This document shows, one piece after another, positions 33,416 through 41,316 of a stretch of DNA of 46,559 nucleotides. The position numbers and the translations under genes are program-made. The notes below the pieces were generated by a model, which was not told where the DNA came from, did no database searches, and was given only the letters and a program-made list of their open reading frames with translations. Positions within the stretch are counted from its first letter, which is position 1; each line of letters begins with the position of its first letter. Source of the DNA: JBEAOO01 sp041164825 (lineage in GTDB: Bacteria > Pseudomonadota > Gammaproteobacteria > Burkholderiales > Burkholderiaceae_C); the NCBI GenBank assembly GCA_041164825.1, contig JBEAOO010000104.1:1-46559 (forward strand), in the 5' to 3' direction.

Positions 33416-34155
33416 TCGTCGTGGAAGAGGTCATCAAGCGTTCGGAGCAAGGGCAAACAGCGCCCTATGTGTGCCGAGGCGACGACGGACAGGTGTACTT
33501 CGTCAAGAACGGTGCGCTGCCCAAGCGCGAGCTGGTGGCCGAATGGCTGGCGGCGCATTTGGCGCGGGCCGTGGGTTTGCCGGTGCCGGCCTTTGACTTG
33601 GCGGAGGTGCCGGCATCCTTGTGTGACCGCCGCATGGGCTCGTGGTTGACTGACTTGGAGCCTGGTACCGGCTTTGCCTCGCGGCGGGTGGAGGCCGGGG
33701 ACTTTGCGTGGAGCATGGTCGCGCAGGTGAGTGCGCCGCAACGGAGCCTGATTGCGGCGTTTGACTGGTGGGTTCACAACGCCGACCGCACCCTCTCTGC
33801 ACTGGGAGGCAACCCCAACTTGCTTTGGCGCCATGGAGCCCACGGGGGCGAGGTGGTGGTGATTGACCACAACTTGGCCTTTGAGTTGGCGTTCAACGGC
33901 GAGGCGTTTTTGGATACCCACGTTTTTGCCGCCGACCTCAAGCTGCTGGCTGCTGACTGGGTGGCCAGAGAGCAGGTGCGCCAGGGCTTTGTGGCCGCAC
34001 TGGGCGTGGTCGATGGCGCCTGCGCTACGATTCCGGAAGCTTGGCACTTTGCCGACCCGGAGCAGACTGTGCCGGCGGCATGGACTTGGCCGGAGTTCAC
34101 CGCAACGCTGTCTCGCTGCCTGGACGATCAAACCTTCTGGAACCTCACCCCATGA
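33412..34155 (+). CDS. HipA-like kinase
   Basis: A 247-residue HipA-family protein, much shorter than E. coli HipA (440 residues). The catalytic block reads WWVHNADRTLSALGGNPNLLW, with the aspartate and asparagine expected of the phosphotransfer site, and VVVIDHNLAFE supplies the DFG-like metal-binding aspartate. The N-terminal nucleotide-binding part shows VYFVKNGALPKRELVAEW with the conserved lysine. It could phosphorylate a host or phage target, but no HipB-like antitoxin is adjacent. The start at 33412 and the stop at 34155 both overlap neighbours by ATGA, so it is made together with the GIY-YIG and DUF3037 proteins. Confidence 0.83.
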   Translation: MIVVEEVIKRSEQGQTAPYVCRGDDGQVYFVKNGALPKRELVAEWLAAHLARAVGLPVPAFDLAEVPASLCDRRMGSWLTDLEPGTGFASRRVEAGDFAWSMVAQVSAPQRSLIAAFDWWVHNADRTLSALGGNPNLLWRHGAHGGEVVVIDHNLAFELAFNGEAFLDTHVFAADLKLLAADWVAREQVRQGFVAALGVVDGACATIPEAWHFADPEQTVPAAWTWPEFTATLSRCLDDQTFWNLTP

Positions 34156-34988
34156 AAACCGCATGCCATTACGCGATCGTGCGCTTCATGCCATTCGTGG
34201 AGACCGAAGAATTCGCCAACGTGGGCGTGGTGCTCTTTGCACCGGAGGGACGCTACTTTGGCTTCCGGCTTCTGAGCCAACGCACCAGCCGAATCACCAA
34301 CTTCTTTGAGCACTTGGAGGCGGCCAGCTACCGCGCATTCATGCGTGATCTGCAGCAGGAGTTAGAGCGGGTGAGTGCCACGTTCAAGTCCATCGGCACT
34401 GAGCGCAGCGGGAGCAGGCCGGCCGAGGCCGAAGCCTGGGCCCTGTGGTCGGAGCTGATCAAGCCGCGCGCCACCCTCGTGCGTTTTGGCGAAGGGCGTG
34501 TCGTGCTCGCCAGCGACCCTGCGACCCAGGTCAGCGCTTTGTTTGGGCACTACGTGGAGCGCAATTTCGTGACGCGCGAGTACCGTGAGCAGGTGCTTGA
34601 ACGCAACATTCGGCAAGTGCTCAGGGCTGCTGACTTGGCCAAGCGGTTTCAGCCCGCTCGGGTGGGCAATGAGGAGTACCACGCGCAGTTCCCGTTCGTT
34701 CAGCTGGCGGGGGACACGCCAGTGAAGGCCATCAAGGCGCTGACGCTGAGCCAAGCTGACCCAGCCAAGATCATTGACCACGGCGGGCAGTGGGTGATGC
34801 GGGTGACGCAACTTCGCAAGCGGGGCTTGCTGCCCGAGCAATTGCTGTTTGCGGTGGATGACGAGCCCGGGGCGAGCGGCCTGCGCGCCCAGGCGCGCGA
34901 GGAGGTACTCGCAGAGCTGCGACACCTGAAGGTGGAGGTGACGGGGCTGGGCGCGGACCCTCGCTTGCTGGCGTTCGCGCGGGGCTGA
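34152..34988 (+). CDS. DUF3037 family protein
   Basis: A 278-residue protein of unknown function. The N-terminal half matches the DUF3037 pattern (YAIVRFMPFVETEEFANVGVVLFAPEGRYFGFRLL), a small mixed domain with no catalytic motif that I recognise. As I recall, DUF3037 genes are often found directly next to HipA-like kinases, which is the case here, so it may be the partner or antitoxin of that kinase. The start overlaps the HipA-like stop (ATGA). A terminator follows 57 bases after its stop, ending the upstream island transcript. Confidence 0.85.
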   Translation: MKTACHYAIVRFMPFVETEEFANVGVVLFAPEGRYFGFRLLSQRTSRITNFFEHLEAASYRAFMRDLQQELERVSATFKSIGTERSGSRPAEAEAWALWSELIKPRATLVRFGEGRVVLASDPATQVSALFGHYVERNFVTREYREQVLERNIRQVLRAADLAKRFQPARVGNEEYHAQFPFVQLAGDTPVKAIKALTLSQADPAKIIDHGGQWVMRVTQLRKRGLLPEQLLFAVDDEPGASGLRAQAREEVLAELRHLKVEVTGLGADPRLLAFARG

Positions 34989-35044
34989 GCCCGCGAGCGG
35001 CGCGGTGTTGCGCGCCGCATCCACTGCGCCACCGCGCGCTTGCC

Positions 35045-35067
35045 AGCCGCCATGAAGCGGCTTTTTT
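35045..35067 (+). terminator. Terminator after the DUF3037 gene
   Basis: A 6-bp stem AGCCGC/GCGGCT with a CATGAA loop runs directly into a T run. It separates the hsdR-to-DUF3037 genes from the next unit. Confidence 0.75.
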
Positions 35068-35084
35068 CGGCTAGGATCATTCGC

Positions 35085-35096
35085 TATTCGCGAATA
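35085..35096. promoter_or_regulatory. Palindrome TATTCGCGAATA, candidate operator
   Basis: A perfect 12-bp palindrome ends seven bases before the ATG of the winged-helix-like gene. A further half-site ATTCGC lies just upstream at 35079-35084. No ribosome-binding site is seen in this space, so repression by a dimeric regulator, perhaps the gene's own product, is plausible. Confidence 0.5.
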
Positions 35097-35103
35097 TCGA
35101 TCA

Positions 35104-35763
35104 ATGCTTCTGAAACCTCACGACTTGCTGGTTGCGCTCAAGCTGGTTGCCCTGGGCACCGAGCGGTGGACCTATGCGAGCCTCGCGAAGGGCCTGGGTT
35201 TGAGCGTGTCGGAGTCTCATGCCTGCGTGCAGCGTGGGGTGCGATCTGGATTGCTGCTGCTGAATCGAGACATCCACTCGGTCGACGAAGCAGCACGCGC
35301 CACGGTGTTGAGCGATGCGATCTACCCGATGGGCCGACGTCAGCCGAGGCCGCGCGGGCCGGGCGCGAAAGCATCAGACAATCCCGTTCGCCCGCACGAT
35401 CGCATGCTGGCTGAGTTCGTCATTCACGGCGCGCGCTTTGTGTTCGTGCCTGATCGAACGCCCATGACCATAGGCGTGGCGACCAGCCACAGCGCGCCGG
35501 CCTTTGCGGGCGTGTTCGCGCCGGGTTCTGACGACTACGTGTGGCCGCATCCCAACGGCAGTGTCCGCGGACTCGGTATCGAACCGCTGCATCCGTGCGT
35601 GCCATTCGCCGCGATTCAAGACGAAAAGCTTTACGACATGCTGGCCTTGTTTGACGCCTTGCGTGTGGGCCGAGCCAGAGAGCGAGGCATGGCTCGCGAG
35701 CGCCTGCACGCCTTGCTTGACCCGAACACACCCAGGCCGCCAAAGCCAGCCGCCAAGGGCTGA
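35104..35763 (+). CDS. Winged-helix-like protein upstream of hsdM
   Basis: A 219-residue conserved-looking protein with no function I can name. Residues about 5-60 resemble a winged helix: helix LVALKLVALG, then WTYASLAKGLGLSVSESHACVQRG with the recognition-helix pattern, then a turn GLLLLNRD. The C-terminal part has a charged VWPHPNGSVRGLGIEPLHP block and a helix RVGRARERGMARERLHALL. The start ATG is not preceded by a Shine-Dalgarno sequence. A 12-bp palindrome lies just upstream. It ends 21 bases before hsdM and is probably co-transcribed with it, so it could regulate the methyltransferase. Confidence 0.72.
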   Translation: MLLKPHDLLVALKLVALGTERWTYASLAKGLGLSVSESHACVQRGVRSGLLLLNRDIHSVDEAARATVLSDAIYPMGRRQPRPRGPGAKASDNPVRPHDRMLAEFVIHGARFVFVPDRTPMTIGVATSHSAPAFAGVFAPGSDDYVWPHPNGSVRGLGIEPLHPCVPFAAIQDEKLYDMLALFDALRVGRARERGMARERLHALLDPNTPRPPKPAAKG

Positions 35764-35784
35764 GCCGCCGACCCGAACCAAGCC

Positions 35785-37287
35785 ATGAACACCACCACCC
35801 ATTCCCTCGTCCAGAAACTCTGGAACTACTGCAACGTGCTGCGCGACGACGGCATGAGCTACGGCGACTATGTGGAGCAGCTGACCTACCTGCTGTTTCT
35901 GAAGATGGCCGATGAGCGCAGCCGGCCGCCCTACAACCAGCCGAGCATCGTGCCCGCAGGCTACGCGTGGCCGACGCTGCTGGAGCGAGACGGCGACGCG
36001 CTGTTCGACCACTACCGCCACGCGCTGGAACGCCTGGGCCAAGAGCGCGGCACCCTGGGGCTGATTTTTGCGAAGGCCCAAAACAAATTTCAAGACCCGG
36101 CCAAATTGCGCCGCGTGGTGGCCGACCTGATCGACGCCGAGACGTGGACCATCCTGGGCGCTGATGTGAAGGGCGACGCCTATGAAGGGCTGCTGGAGCG
36201 CAATGCGCAGGACACCAAAAGCGGTGCCGGCCAGTACTTCACGCCCCGCGCGCTCATCCAGGCCATGGTGGACTGCATCGCGCCCCAGCCGGGCGAGACG
36301 ATCTGCGACCCGGCCTGTGGCACGGGCGGATTTTTGTTCACGGCGCACAACCACATCACCGCGCACCACAAAAGCCTCACGCGCGAGCAGCTCAAGCACC
36401 TGAAGGAAAAGGCCTTCACCGGCTACGAGCTGGTGCAGGCCACCGCGCGGGTGTGTGCCATGAACCTGATGCTGCACGGCATTGGCTCTGAAAAATCGGT
36501 GCCGGTGGTGGTGGGCGATGCCCTGGGCGCAGACCCCGGAGAGCGCTACAACGTGGTGCTGGCCAACCCGCCGTTTGGCAAGAAAAGCAGCACGGTGATC
36601 AAAGGCGAAGATGGCCGCACGAGCACCGAAAAGGACATCATCGAGCGCGACGATTTTTGGGCCACCACCAGCAACAAGCAGCTGAATTTTGTGCAGCACA
36701 TCAAGACCCTGCTGGCCACCCATGGCCGGGCAGCGGTGGTGCTGCCCGACAACGTGTTGTTTGAAGGCGGGGCGGGAGAAACCATCCGCCGCCGCTTGCT
36801 GCAAGAGTGCGATCTGCACACGCTGTTGCGCCTGCCCACGGGCCTGTTCTACGCGCAGGGGGTCAAGGCCAATGTGCTGTTCTTCGACAAGAAGCCCGCG
36901 AGTGAAACCGCGTGGACGAAGACGCTCTGGATCTACGACCTGCGCACCAACCAACACTTCACCCTTAAGACCAACCCGCTCAAACGCGATCACCTGGACG
37001 AGTTTGTGGCGCTGTACCAGGGCGCCAACCGCCAGCAGCGCGAAGCCACCTGGAGCCCGCAACAGCCCGAGGGCCGCTGGCGCGCCTACAGCTTTGATGA
37101 CATCACAGCGCGCGACAAAGCAAGCCTTGACATTTTTTGGCTGAAAGACGACGCCCTGGCAGACAGCGACAACCTGCCGCCACCGGCCGTGATCGCGCAG
37201 GAAATTGTGGAAGACCTGCAGGCAGCGCTGGAGCAGTTCAAGCTGATTGCGGGGGATTTGGGCGCCGACGTGGCCGACGCGACCTGA
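35785..37287 (+). CDS. hsdM: Type I restriction-modification methyltransferase subunit
   Basis: A 500-residue N6-adenine methyltransferase subunit. The N-terminal HsdM_N helical domain (YVEQLTYLLFLKMADE) is followed by the catalytic domain, with the SAM motif DPACGTGGF (175-183) and the amino-methyl motif NPPF (261-264). QYFTPRALIQAMV is the usual linker before motif I. It pairs with HsdR and HsdS to form the complete enzyme, but lies about 6.7 kb downstream of hsdS, behind six or seven other genes and in its own transcription unit. The gap to the winged-helix-like gene is 21 bases. Confidence 0.95.
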   Translation: MNTTTHSLVQKLWNYCNVLRDDGMSYGDYVEQLTYLLFLKMADERSRPPYNQPSIVPAGYAWPTLLERDGDALFDHYRHALERLGQERGTLGLIFAKAQNKFQDPAKLRRVVADLIDAETWTILGADVKGDAYEGLLERNAQDTKSGAGQYFTPRALIQAMVDCIAPQPGETICDPACGTGGFLFTAHNHITAHHKSLTREQLKHLKEKAFTGYELVQATARVCAMNLMLHGIGSEKSVPVVVGDALGADPGERYNVVLANPPFGKKSSTVIKGEDGRTSTEKDIIERDDFWATTSNKQLNFVQHIKTLLATHGRAAVVLPDNVLFEGGAGETIRRRLLQECDLHTLLRLPTGLFYAQGVKANVLFFDKKPASETAWTKTLWIYDLRTNQHFTLKTNPLKRDHLDEFVALYQGANRQQREATWSPQQPEGRWRAYSFDDITARDKASLDIFWLKDDALADSDNLPPPAVIAQEIVEDLQAALEQFKLIAGDLGADVADAT

Positions 37288-37398
37288 GCAAAGGCGGCGA
37301 CTCCTGCCCCGCTCCGCTTGACAACAAGAAGCCGCGCTTCACACACCCTTGACATGCCCCCCGCATGATCGTCCGCACGACAAAAGCAGGGAGCGGCG

Positions 37399-38733
37399 AT
37401 GCACAAGATTCAGCGGTTTTGGTGGGTGTTCATGTTGGGCCTGAGTGCTGTGTGGGCGGCGACCGATCCGGCGGTGCGGGCAGCCGCGCCCAGCAACTTC
37501 TTCGGCTGGCGCGACATCCTGATGCAGGTCAGCGGCGCGCTGGGCATCGGGGTGATGAGCGTGGCGATGGTGTTGGCCACGCGACCGGTGACGTTTGAGC
37601 CCTGGTTGGGCGGGCTCGACAAGATGTACCGGCTGCACAAGTGGCTGGGCATCTCGGGGCTGGTGCTGGCCATCAGCCATTGGCTGATCTCCAACTTGCC
37701 CAAGTGGCTGGGCGGGCTGGGGCTGTTGACGCGCCCACCGCGTGGGCCGCGTCCGGCCTTGCCCGAAGGCATTCAAGGCGTGTTCTTGAGCCAGCGCGGC
37801 TTGGCCGAGGGCATGGGCGAGTGGGCGTTTTATGCCGCGGCGCTGCTGATGGTGCTGGCGCTGATCAAGCGCTTTCCATACCGCTGGTTTTTCAAAACCC
37901 ACCACCTGATCGCGGTGGCCTACCTGGCCTTGGTCTACCACTCGGTGATCTTGCTGAAGTTTGACGATTGGAGCGGTGTATTGAGCCCGATGATGGCGGT
38001 ATTGATGGGCGCGGGCAGCGTGGCGGCGGTGATGGTGCTGCTGGGGCGCACCTCGCGGCAGCGGCAATTGGTGGGCGAGGTGGCGGCCGTGCGGCGCCAC
38101 GAGGCGCTGCGGGTGCTGGAGGTGGACATCACGTTCCAGGGCCGCTGGCCCGGCCACCAAGCCGGCCAATTCGCCTTCGTCACGCTCGACGACGCCGAGG
38201 GCGCGCACCCGTACACCATCTCATCGGCCTGGGCCGACAACGGGCAACTCACCTTCATCATCAAGGCGCTGGGCGATTACACGCGCACCTTGGCCGACAC
38301 GTTGAAGCCGGGAGACATGGTGAAGGTGGAAGGCCCGTATGGCCAGTTCACCTTCCAGGGCACGGCGCGGCGGCAGATTTGGGTGGGCGCGGGCATCGGC
38401 ATCACGCCGTTTGTGGCGCGCATGAAAACCCTGGCGCGCACGCCCGATGGCAAGACGATCGATCTGTTTCACCCCACGGCCGTGTTGGACGAGCACGCCA
38501 TCAGCCTGATGACACACGACGCGGTGGAAGCGGGTGTGCAACTGCATGTGCTGTGGACCGAGCGCGATGGCCGGCTCGACGCGGCGCGCATGGCGCAGCA
38601 GGTGCCCGATTGGCGCGAGGCCGATGTGTGGTTCTGCGGCCCGACGGCGTTTGGCGAAACGCTCAAACGCGACTTCGCCGCCATGGGCTTGGCCGAGGCG
38701 CGCTTTCACCAAGAGTTGTTTGAGATGCGCTGA
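37399..38733 (+). CDS. Ferric reductase-like transmembrane flavoprotein
   Basis: A 444-residue membrane flavocytochrome. The N-terminal ferric-reductase domain has about six hydrophobic helices with paired histidines for haem (KMYRLHKWLGISGLVLAISH, then FKTHHLIAVAYLALVYHS). The cytoplasmic half is a ferredoxin-NADP-reductase-type module with an FAD-binding HPYTISSA, an NAD(P) site GAGIGITPF and a terminal FCGP motif. It could carry electrons across the membrane to iron or another acceptor; the acceptor is not known. The ATG at 37399 is preceded by a GGGAG site. It is the first normal-composition gene after the island. Confidence 0.88.
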   Translation: MHKIQRFWWVFMLGLSAVWAATDPAVRAAAPSNFFGWRDILMQVSGALGIGVMSVAMVLATRPVTFEPWLGGLDKMYRLHKWLGISGLVLAISHWLISNLPKWLGGLGLLTRPPRGPRPALPEGIQGVFLSQRGLAEGMGEWAFYAAALLMVLALIKRFPYRWFFKTHHLIAVAYLALVYHSVILLKFDDWSGVLSPMMAVLMGAGSVAAVMVLLGRTSRQRQLVGEVAAVRRHEALRVLEVDITFQGRWPGHQAGQFAFVTLDDAEGAHPYTISSAWADNGQLTFIIKALGDYTRTLADTLKPGDMVKVEGPYGQFTFQGTARRQIWVGAGIGITPFVARMKTLARTPDGKTIDLFHPTAVLDEHAISLMTHDAVEAGVQLHVLWTERDGRLDAARMAQQVPDWREADVWFCGPTAFGETLKRDFAAMGLAEARFHQELFEMR

Positions 38734-38758
38734 ACGCGCAGCGAGGTTCAGAAGCTGA

Positions 38759-38793
38759 AACGCCGCCCACCGATCAGACCGGTGGGCGGCGTT
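38759..38793. terminator. Hairpin between convergent genes
   Basis: A 14-bp perfect stem (AACGCCGCCCACCG/CGGTGGGCGGCGTT) with a seven-base loop separates the ferric reductase from the convergent aquaporin. Only two to three T residues follow on either strand, so it may also protect transcript ends. Confidence 0.75.
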
Positions 38794-38842
38794 GTGCGTG
38801 GTGCCGCTGCGCCAAGGCAGCGGCGGCAAGCCGGCAGCGCGA

Positions 38843-39532
38843 TCAGCGCTCGTCGCTGGCGATGAACTGATAGACCTTGGCGCCGATCACCGCGCCGACG
38901 ATGGGCGCCAGCCAGAACAACCACAGCTGGCTCACAGCCCAGTCGCCCACAAACAGCGCCACGCCGGTGCTGCGCGCCGGGTTGACCGAGGTGTTGGTGA
39001 CGGGGATGCTGATCAGGTGGATCAGCGTCAGGCCCAGGCCGATGGCAATGGGCGCAAAGCCGGCAGGCGCGCGCTTGTCGGTGGCGCCGAGGATGATGAG
39101 CAGGAAGAACATCGTCATCACCACCTCGGTAACGAGCGCGGCCAGCAGCGAGTAGCCGCCCGGCGAGTGGGCGCCATAGCCGTTGGACGCGAAGCCCTTG
39201 CTGACGTCAAAACCCGGCGCGCCGCTGGCGATCACATACAACACACCGCCGGCCGCGATGGCCCCCAGCACCTGCGCCACGATGTAGGGCAGCAGCTTGC
39301 TGGCCGGAAACCGACCGGCCGCCCACAGGCCCACCGACACGGCCGGGTTGAGGTGGCAGCCCGAGATGTGGCCGATGGCGAAGGCCATGGTCAGCACCGT
39401 GAGGCCGAAGGCCAGTGAGACGCCGTGCAGGCCGATGCCCACGCCCGGAAAAGCCGCGGCCAGCACGGCGCTGCCGCAACCGCCCAGCACCAACCAAAAC
39501 GTGCCCAAAAACTCTGCGCTGTATGACTTCAT
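38843..39532 (-). CDS. aqpZ: Aquaporin Z
   Basis: A 229-residue six-helix water channel. Both pore motifs are intact: HLNPAVS in the first half and SVNPARSTG in the second. The latter contains the selectivity-filter arginine, and a preceding histidine in the fifth helix (LTLIHLISIPV) fits a water-selective rather than glycerol-type channel. The start MKSYSAEFLGTFWLVLGGCG is typical of AqpZ. Confidence 0.95.
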   Translation of the reverse strand: MKSYSAEFLGTFWLVLGGCGSAVLAAAFPGVGIGLHGVSLAFGLTVLTMAFAIGHISGCHLNPAVSVGLWAAGRFPASKLLPYIVAQVLGAIAAGGVLYVIASGAPGFDVSKGFASNGYGAHSPGGYSLLAALVTEVVMTMFFLLIILGATDKRAPAGFAPIAIGLGLTLIHLISIPVTNTSVNPARSTGVALFVGDWAVSQLWLFWLAPIVGAVIGAKVYQFIASDER

Positions 39533-39783
39533 GGTGTGTCCCTCGGAAAGTTGAAAACCCGCGCATTTTGGGTGGTGACGGTGTCAACGCCCGCAACACG
39601 CCGCGCGGTAACTCAGCGGTCCCGGCCAGAGCGTGACGGGTGCCCGGAACAGCGGCCACGGCGTGGCACGGGCGCTGCACGGAGAAGAAACAAAACGAAA
39701 AGAAGCGATACCGCGCTGAGACCCGGCGCGGACGGACGCTCGGCACCATGGGCACCTGTTCAACACGCTTCAAGGAGCACCCC
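39533..39783. other. Intergenic region upstream of the Spy-like gene
   Basis: A 251-base divergent region between aqpZ and the Spy-like gene, less GC-rich near 39680-39710. No CpxR-box-like pair or other convincing promoter was seen. Confidence 0.5.
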
Positions 39784-40257
39784 ATGAAACCCTGGATCAA
39801 ACGCAGCCTGTTTGGCGTCTTCGGCGCCACCGTCTTGCTCGGCGGCATGGCCGCTTGCGCCAACAACCGCTTCGAGCACGGCCCCATAAGCACCGAGCGC
39901 ATGGCGCAGATGCGCGGCAAGGTGATCGAGCGCGTCAGCGGCAAGCTCGACCTCACCCCGGCGCAACAACAAAAGCTCGGCGTGCTGGCCGACACCCTGC
40001 AAGCCCAACGCCTGGCGATGATGGGCAGCACACCCGAGCCGCGCACCGCCATGCAAGCGCTGATTGCGGGCGACAAGTTTGACCGCAGCGGCGCCCAAGC
40101 CCTGCTGAGCGAAAAGACGCAAGCGGTGAACACCGGCAGCCCGGCCGTGATTGCCGCACTCGGTGACTTCTACGACAGCCTCAACGCGACGCAGCAGCAG
40201 CAAGTGCGCGAGATGGCCCAGCACCGCCACGGGGGTGGCTGGTTCAACCGCGGTTGA
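39784..40257 (+). CDS. Spy/CpxP-like envelope stress lipoprotein
   Basis: A 157-residue predicted lipoprotein. A hydrophobic signal ends in a lipobox-like GMAAC. Two LTxxQ-type segments mark the Spy/CpxP family: LDLTPAQQQKLGVL and LNATQQQQVREM. Such proteins act as periplasmic chaperones or as negative sensors for a two-component system, and this one lies directly upstream of a CpxRA-like pair. The ATG at 39784 has an AAGGAG site at a good distance, so the longer frame is rejected. Confidence 0.85.
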   Translation: MKPWIKRSLFGVFGATVLLGGMAACANNRFEHGPISTERMAQMRGKVIERVSGKLDLTPAQQQKLGVLADTLQAQRLAMMGSTPEPRTAMQALIAGDKFDRSGAQALLSEKTQAVNTGSPAVIAALGDFYDSLNATQQQQVREMAQHRHGGGWFNRG

Positions 40258-40637
40258 GCGCGTGGGCCCCGGCCACCATGGCACACCCGCTGAACCTGAC
40301 CCGCCCGCTGGCGCAGCAGCTGCGGGCCCACGGCCCCGCGCTGCTGGCCGGCGCCTTCGACCCCCACGCCGAGCTCATGGCCCTGGTGTGGGGCCCGCGG
40401 TTTGACCGCACGCATGGGCTGGAATTGGTGTTGCGGCAAGCCCCCAGCAGCGCCCTCACCTTGCCCGCCGTGCTGGCGGCGGCCGATCATTTCGACACGC
40501 TGCCGGGCGTTGCCCAACAGCGCCTGCGCCGCTTGATCTTGCGCCACCGCGCCCTGCGCTTGCTGCCCCACCCCAGCGCGCACAGATCGCCCGACGCGGC
40601 GAGAATCTCCACCCATGCCCCGTGTCCTGCTGATTGA
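40254..40637 (+). CDS. Small hypothetical protein between Spy-like and regulator genes
   Basis: A possible short gene of 127 residues if started at the TTG at 40254, or 119 if started at the ATG at 40278. It has no recognisable domain, signal peptide or membrane helix, but reads as a plausible compact protein (LNLTRPLAQQLRAHGPALLA, then LPGVAQQRLRRLILRHRAL). Its last 23 bases overlap the start of the response regulator. Its position between Spy-like and regulator genes could mean a role in the same stress response, but it might also be a chance frame. Confidence 0.45.
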   Translation: MSAWAPATMAHPLNLTRPLAQQLRAHGPALLAGAFDPHAELMALVWGPRFDRTHGLELVLRQAPSSALTLPAVLAAADHFDTLPGVAQQRLRRLILRHRALRLLPHPSAHRSPDAARISTHAPCPAD

Positions 40638-41316
40638 CGACGACGCGCAACTCGGCGCCCCGCTGGCTGCGTATTTCCAGCGCTTCGAGCTGAGCCTGAG
40701 CCACGCGCTGACGCCCAGCGCCGGCCTGGCGCTGCTGCGCGCGGGCGGCTTTGACGCTGCCATTCTGGACGTGATGCTGCCCGAGATGGACGGCTTCGCG
40801 CTCTGCCGCACCATCCGCCAAGAGAGCGACATCCCGGTGGTGATGCTCACCGCACGCGGCGAGGTGATGGACCGCGTGGTGGGCCTGGAGCTGGGCGCTG
40901 ACGACTACCTGCCCAAGCCCTTTGAGCCGCGCGAGCTGGTGGCGCGCGTGCAAACCGTGTTGCGCCGGCGCGTGGCGCCAGCCACCACCGCCTCGCCATT
41001 GCACAGCGAAGCGCTCCACTTTGAAGGCGGCCTCAGCATCGACCCCGTGCGCCGAAGCGTGATGCGGCAGGGCGACACGGTGGCGCTCACCGGCACCGAG
41101 TTTGAGCTGCTGCTGATGCTGGCGCGCGAGCCCGGCCGGGTGTTCAGCCGCGACGACATCCTCAACCAACTGCGCGGCCACGAGGCCGATCTCTACACCC
41201 GCGCGGTCGACATCGTGGTGAGCCGGCTGCGCAAAAAACTGGAGCCGCTGGACGCGCTGAAAACCCTGCGCAACGCGGGCTACGCCTTGGCCCTGCCGCG
41301 CAAGCTCACGCCATGA
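40615..41316 (+). CDS. OmpR/CpxR-like response regulator
   Basis: A 233-residue regulator with a receiver domain (phosphoacceptor D52 in AILDVMLPEMDG, lysine K102 in YLPKPFEP) and a C-terminal OmpR winged helix (about 130-230; FELLLMLAREPGRVFSRDDIL, then TRAVDIVVSRLRKKL). It is the likely partner of the overlapping CpxA-like kinase and probably controls the upstream Spy-like gene. The stop overlaps the kinase start (ATGA). Confidence 0.93.
   Translation: MPRVLLIDDDAQLGAPLAAYFQRFELSLSHALTPSAGLALLRAGGFDAAILDVMLPEMDGFALCRTIRQESDIPVVMLTARGEVMDRVVGLELGADDYLPKPFEPRELVARVQTVLRRRVAPATTASPLHSEALHFEGGLSIDPVRRSVMRQGDTVALTGTEFELLLMLAREPGRVFSRDDILNQLRGHEADLYTRAVDIVVSRLRKKLEPLDALKTLRNAGYALALPRKLTP

Noticed and set aside
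37318..37354. Two TTGACA boxes before the ferric reductase gene as promoters
   Set aside because: Neither has an acceptable -10 box at normal spacing.
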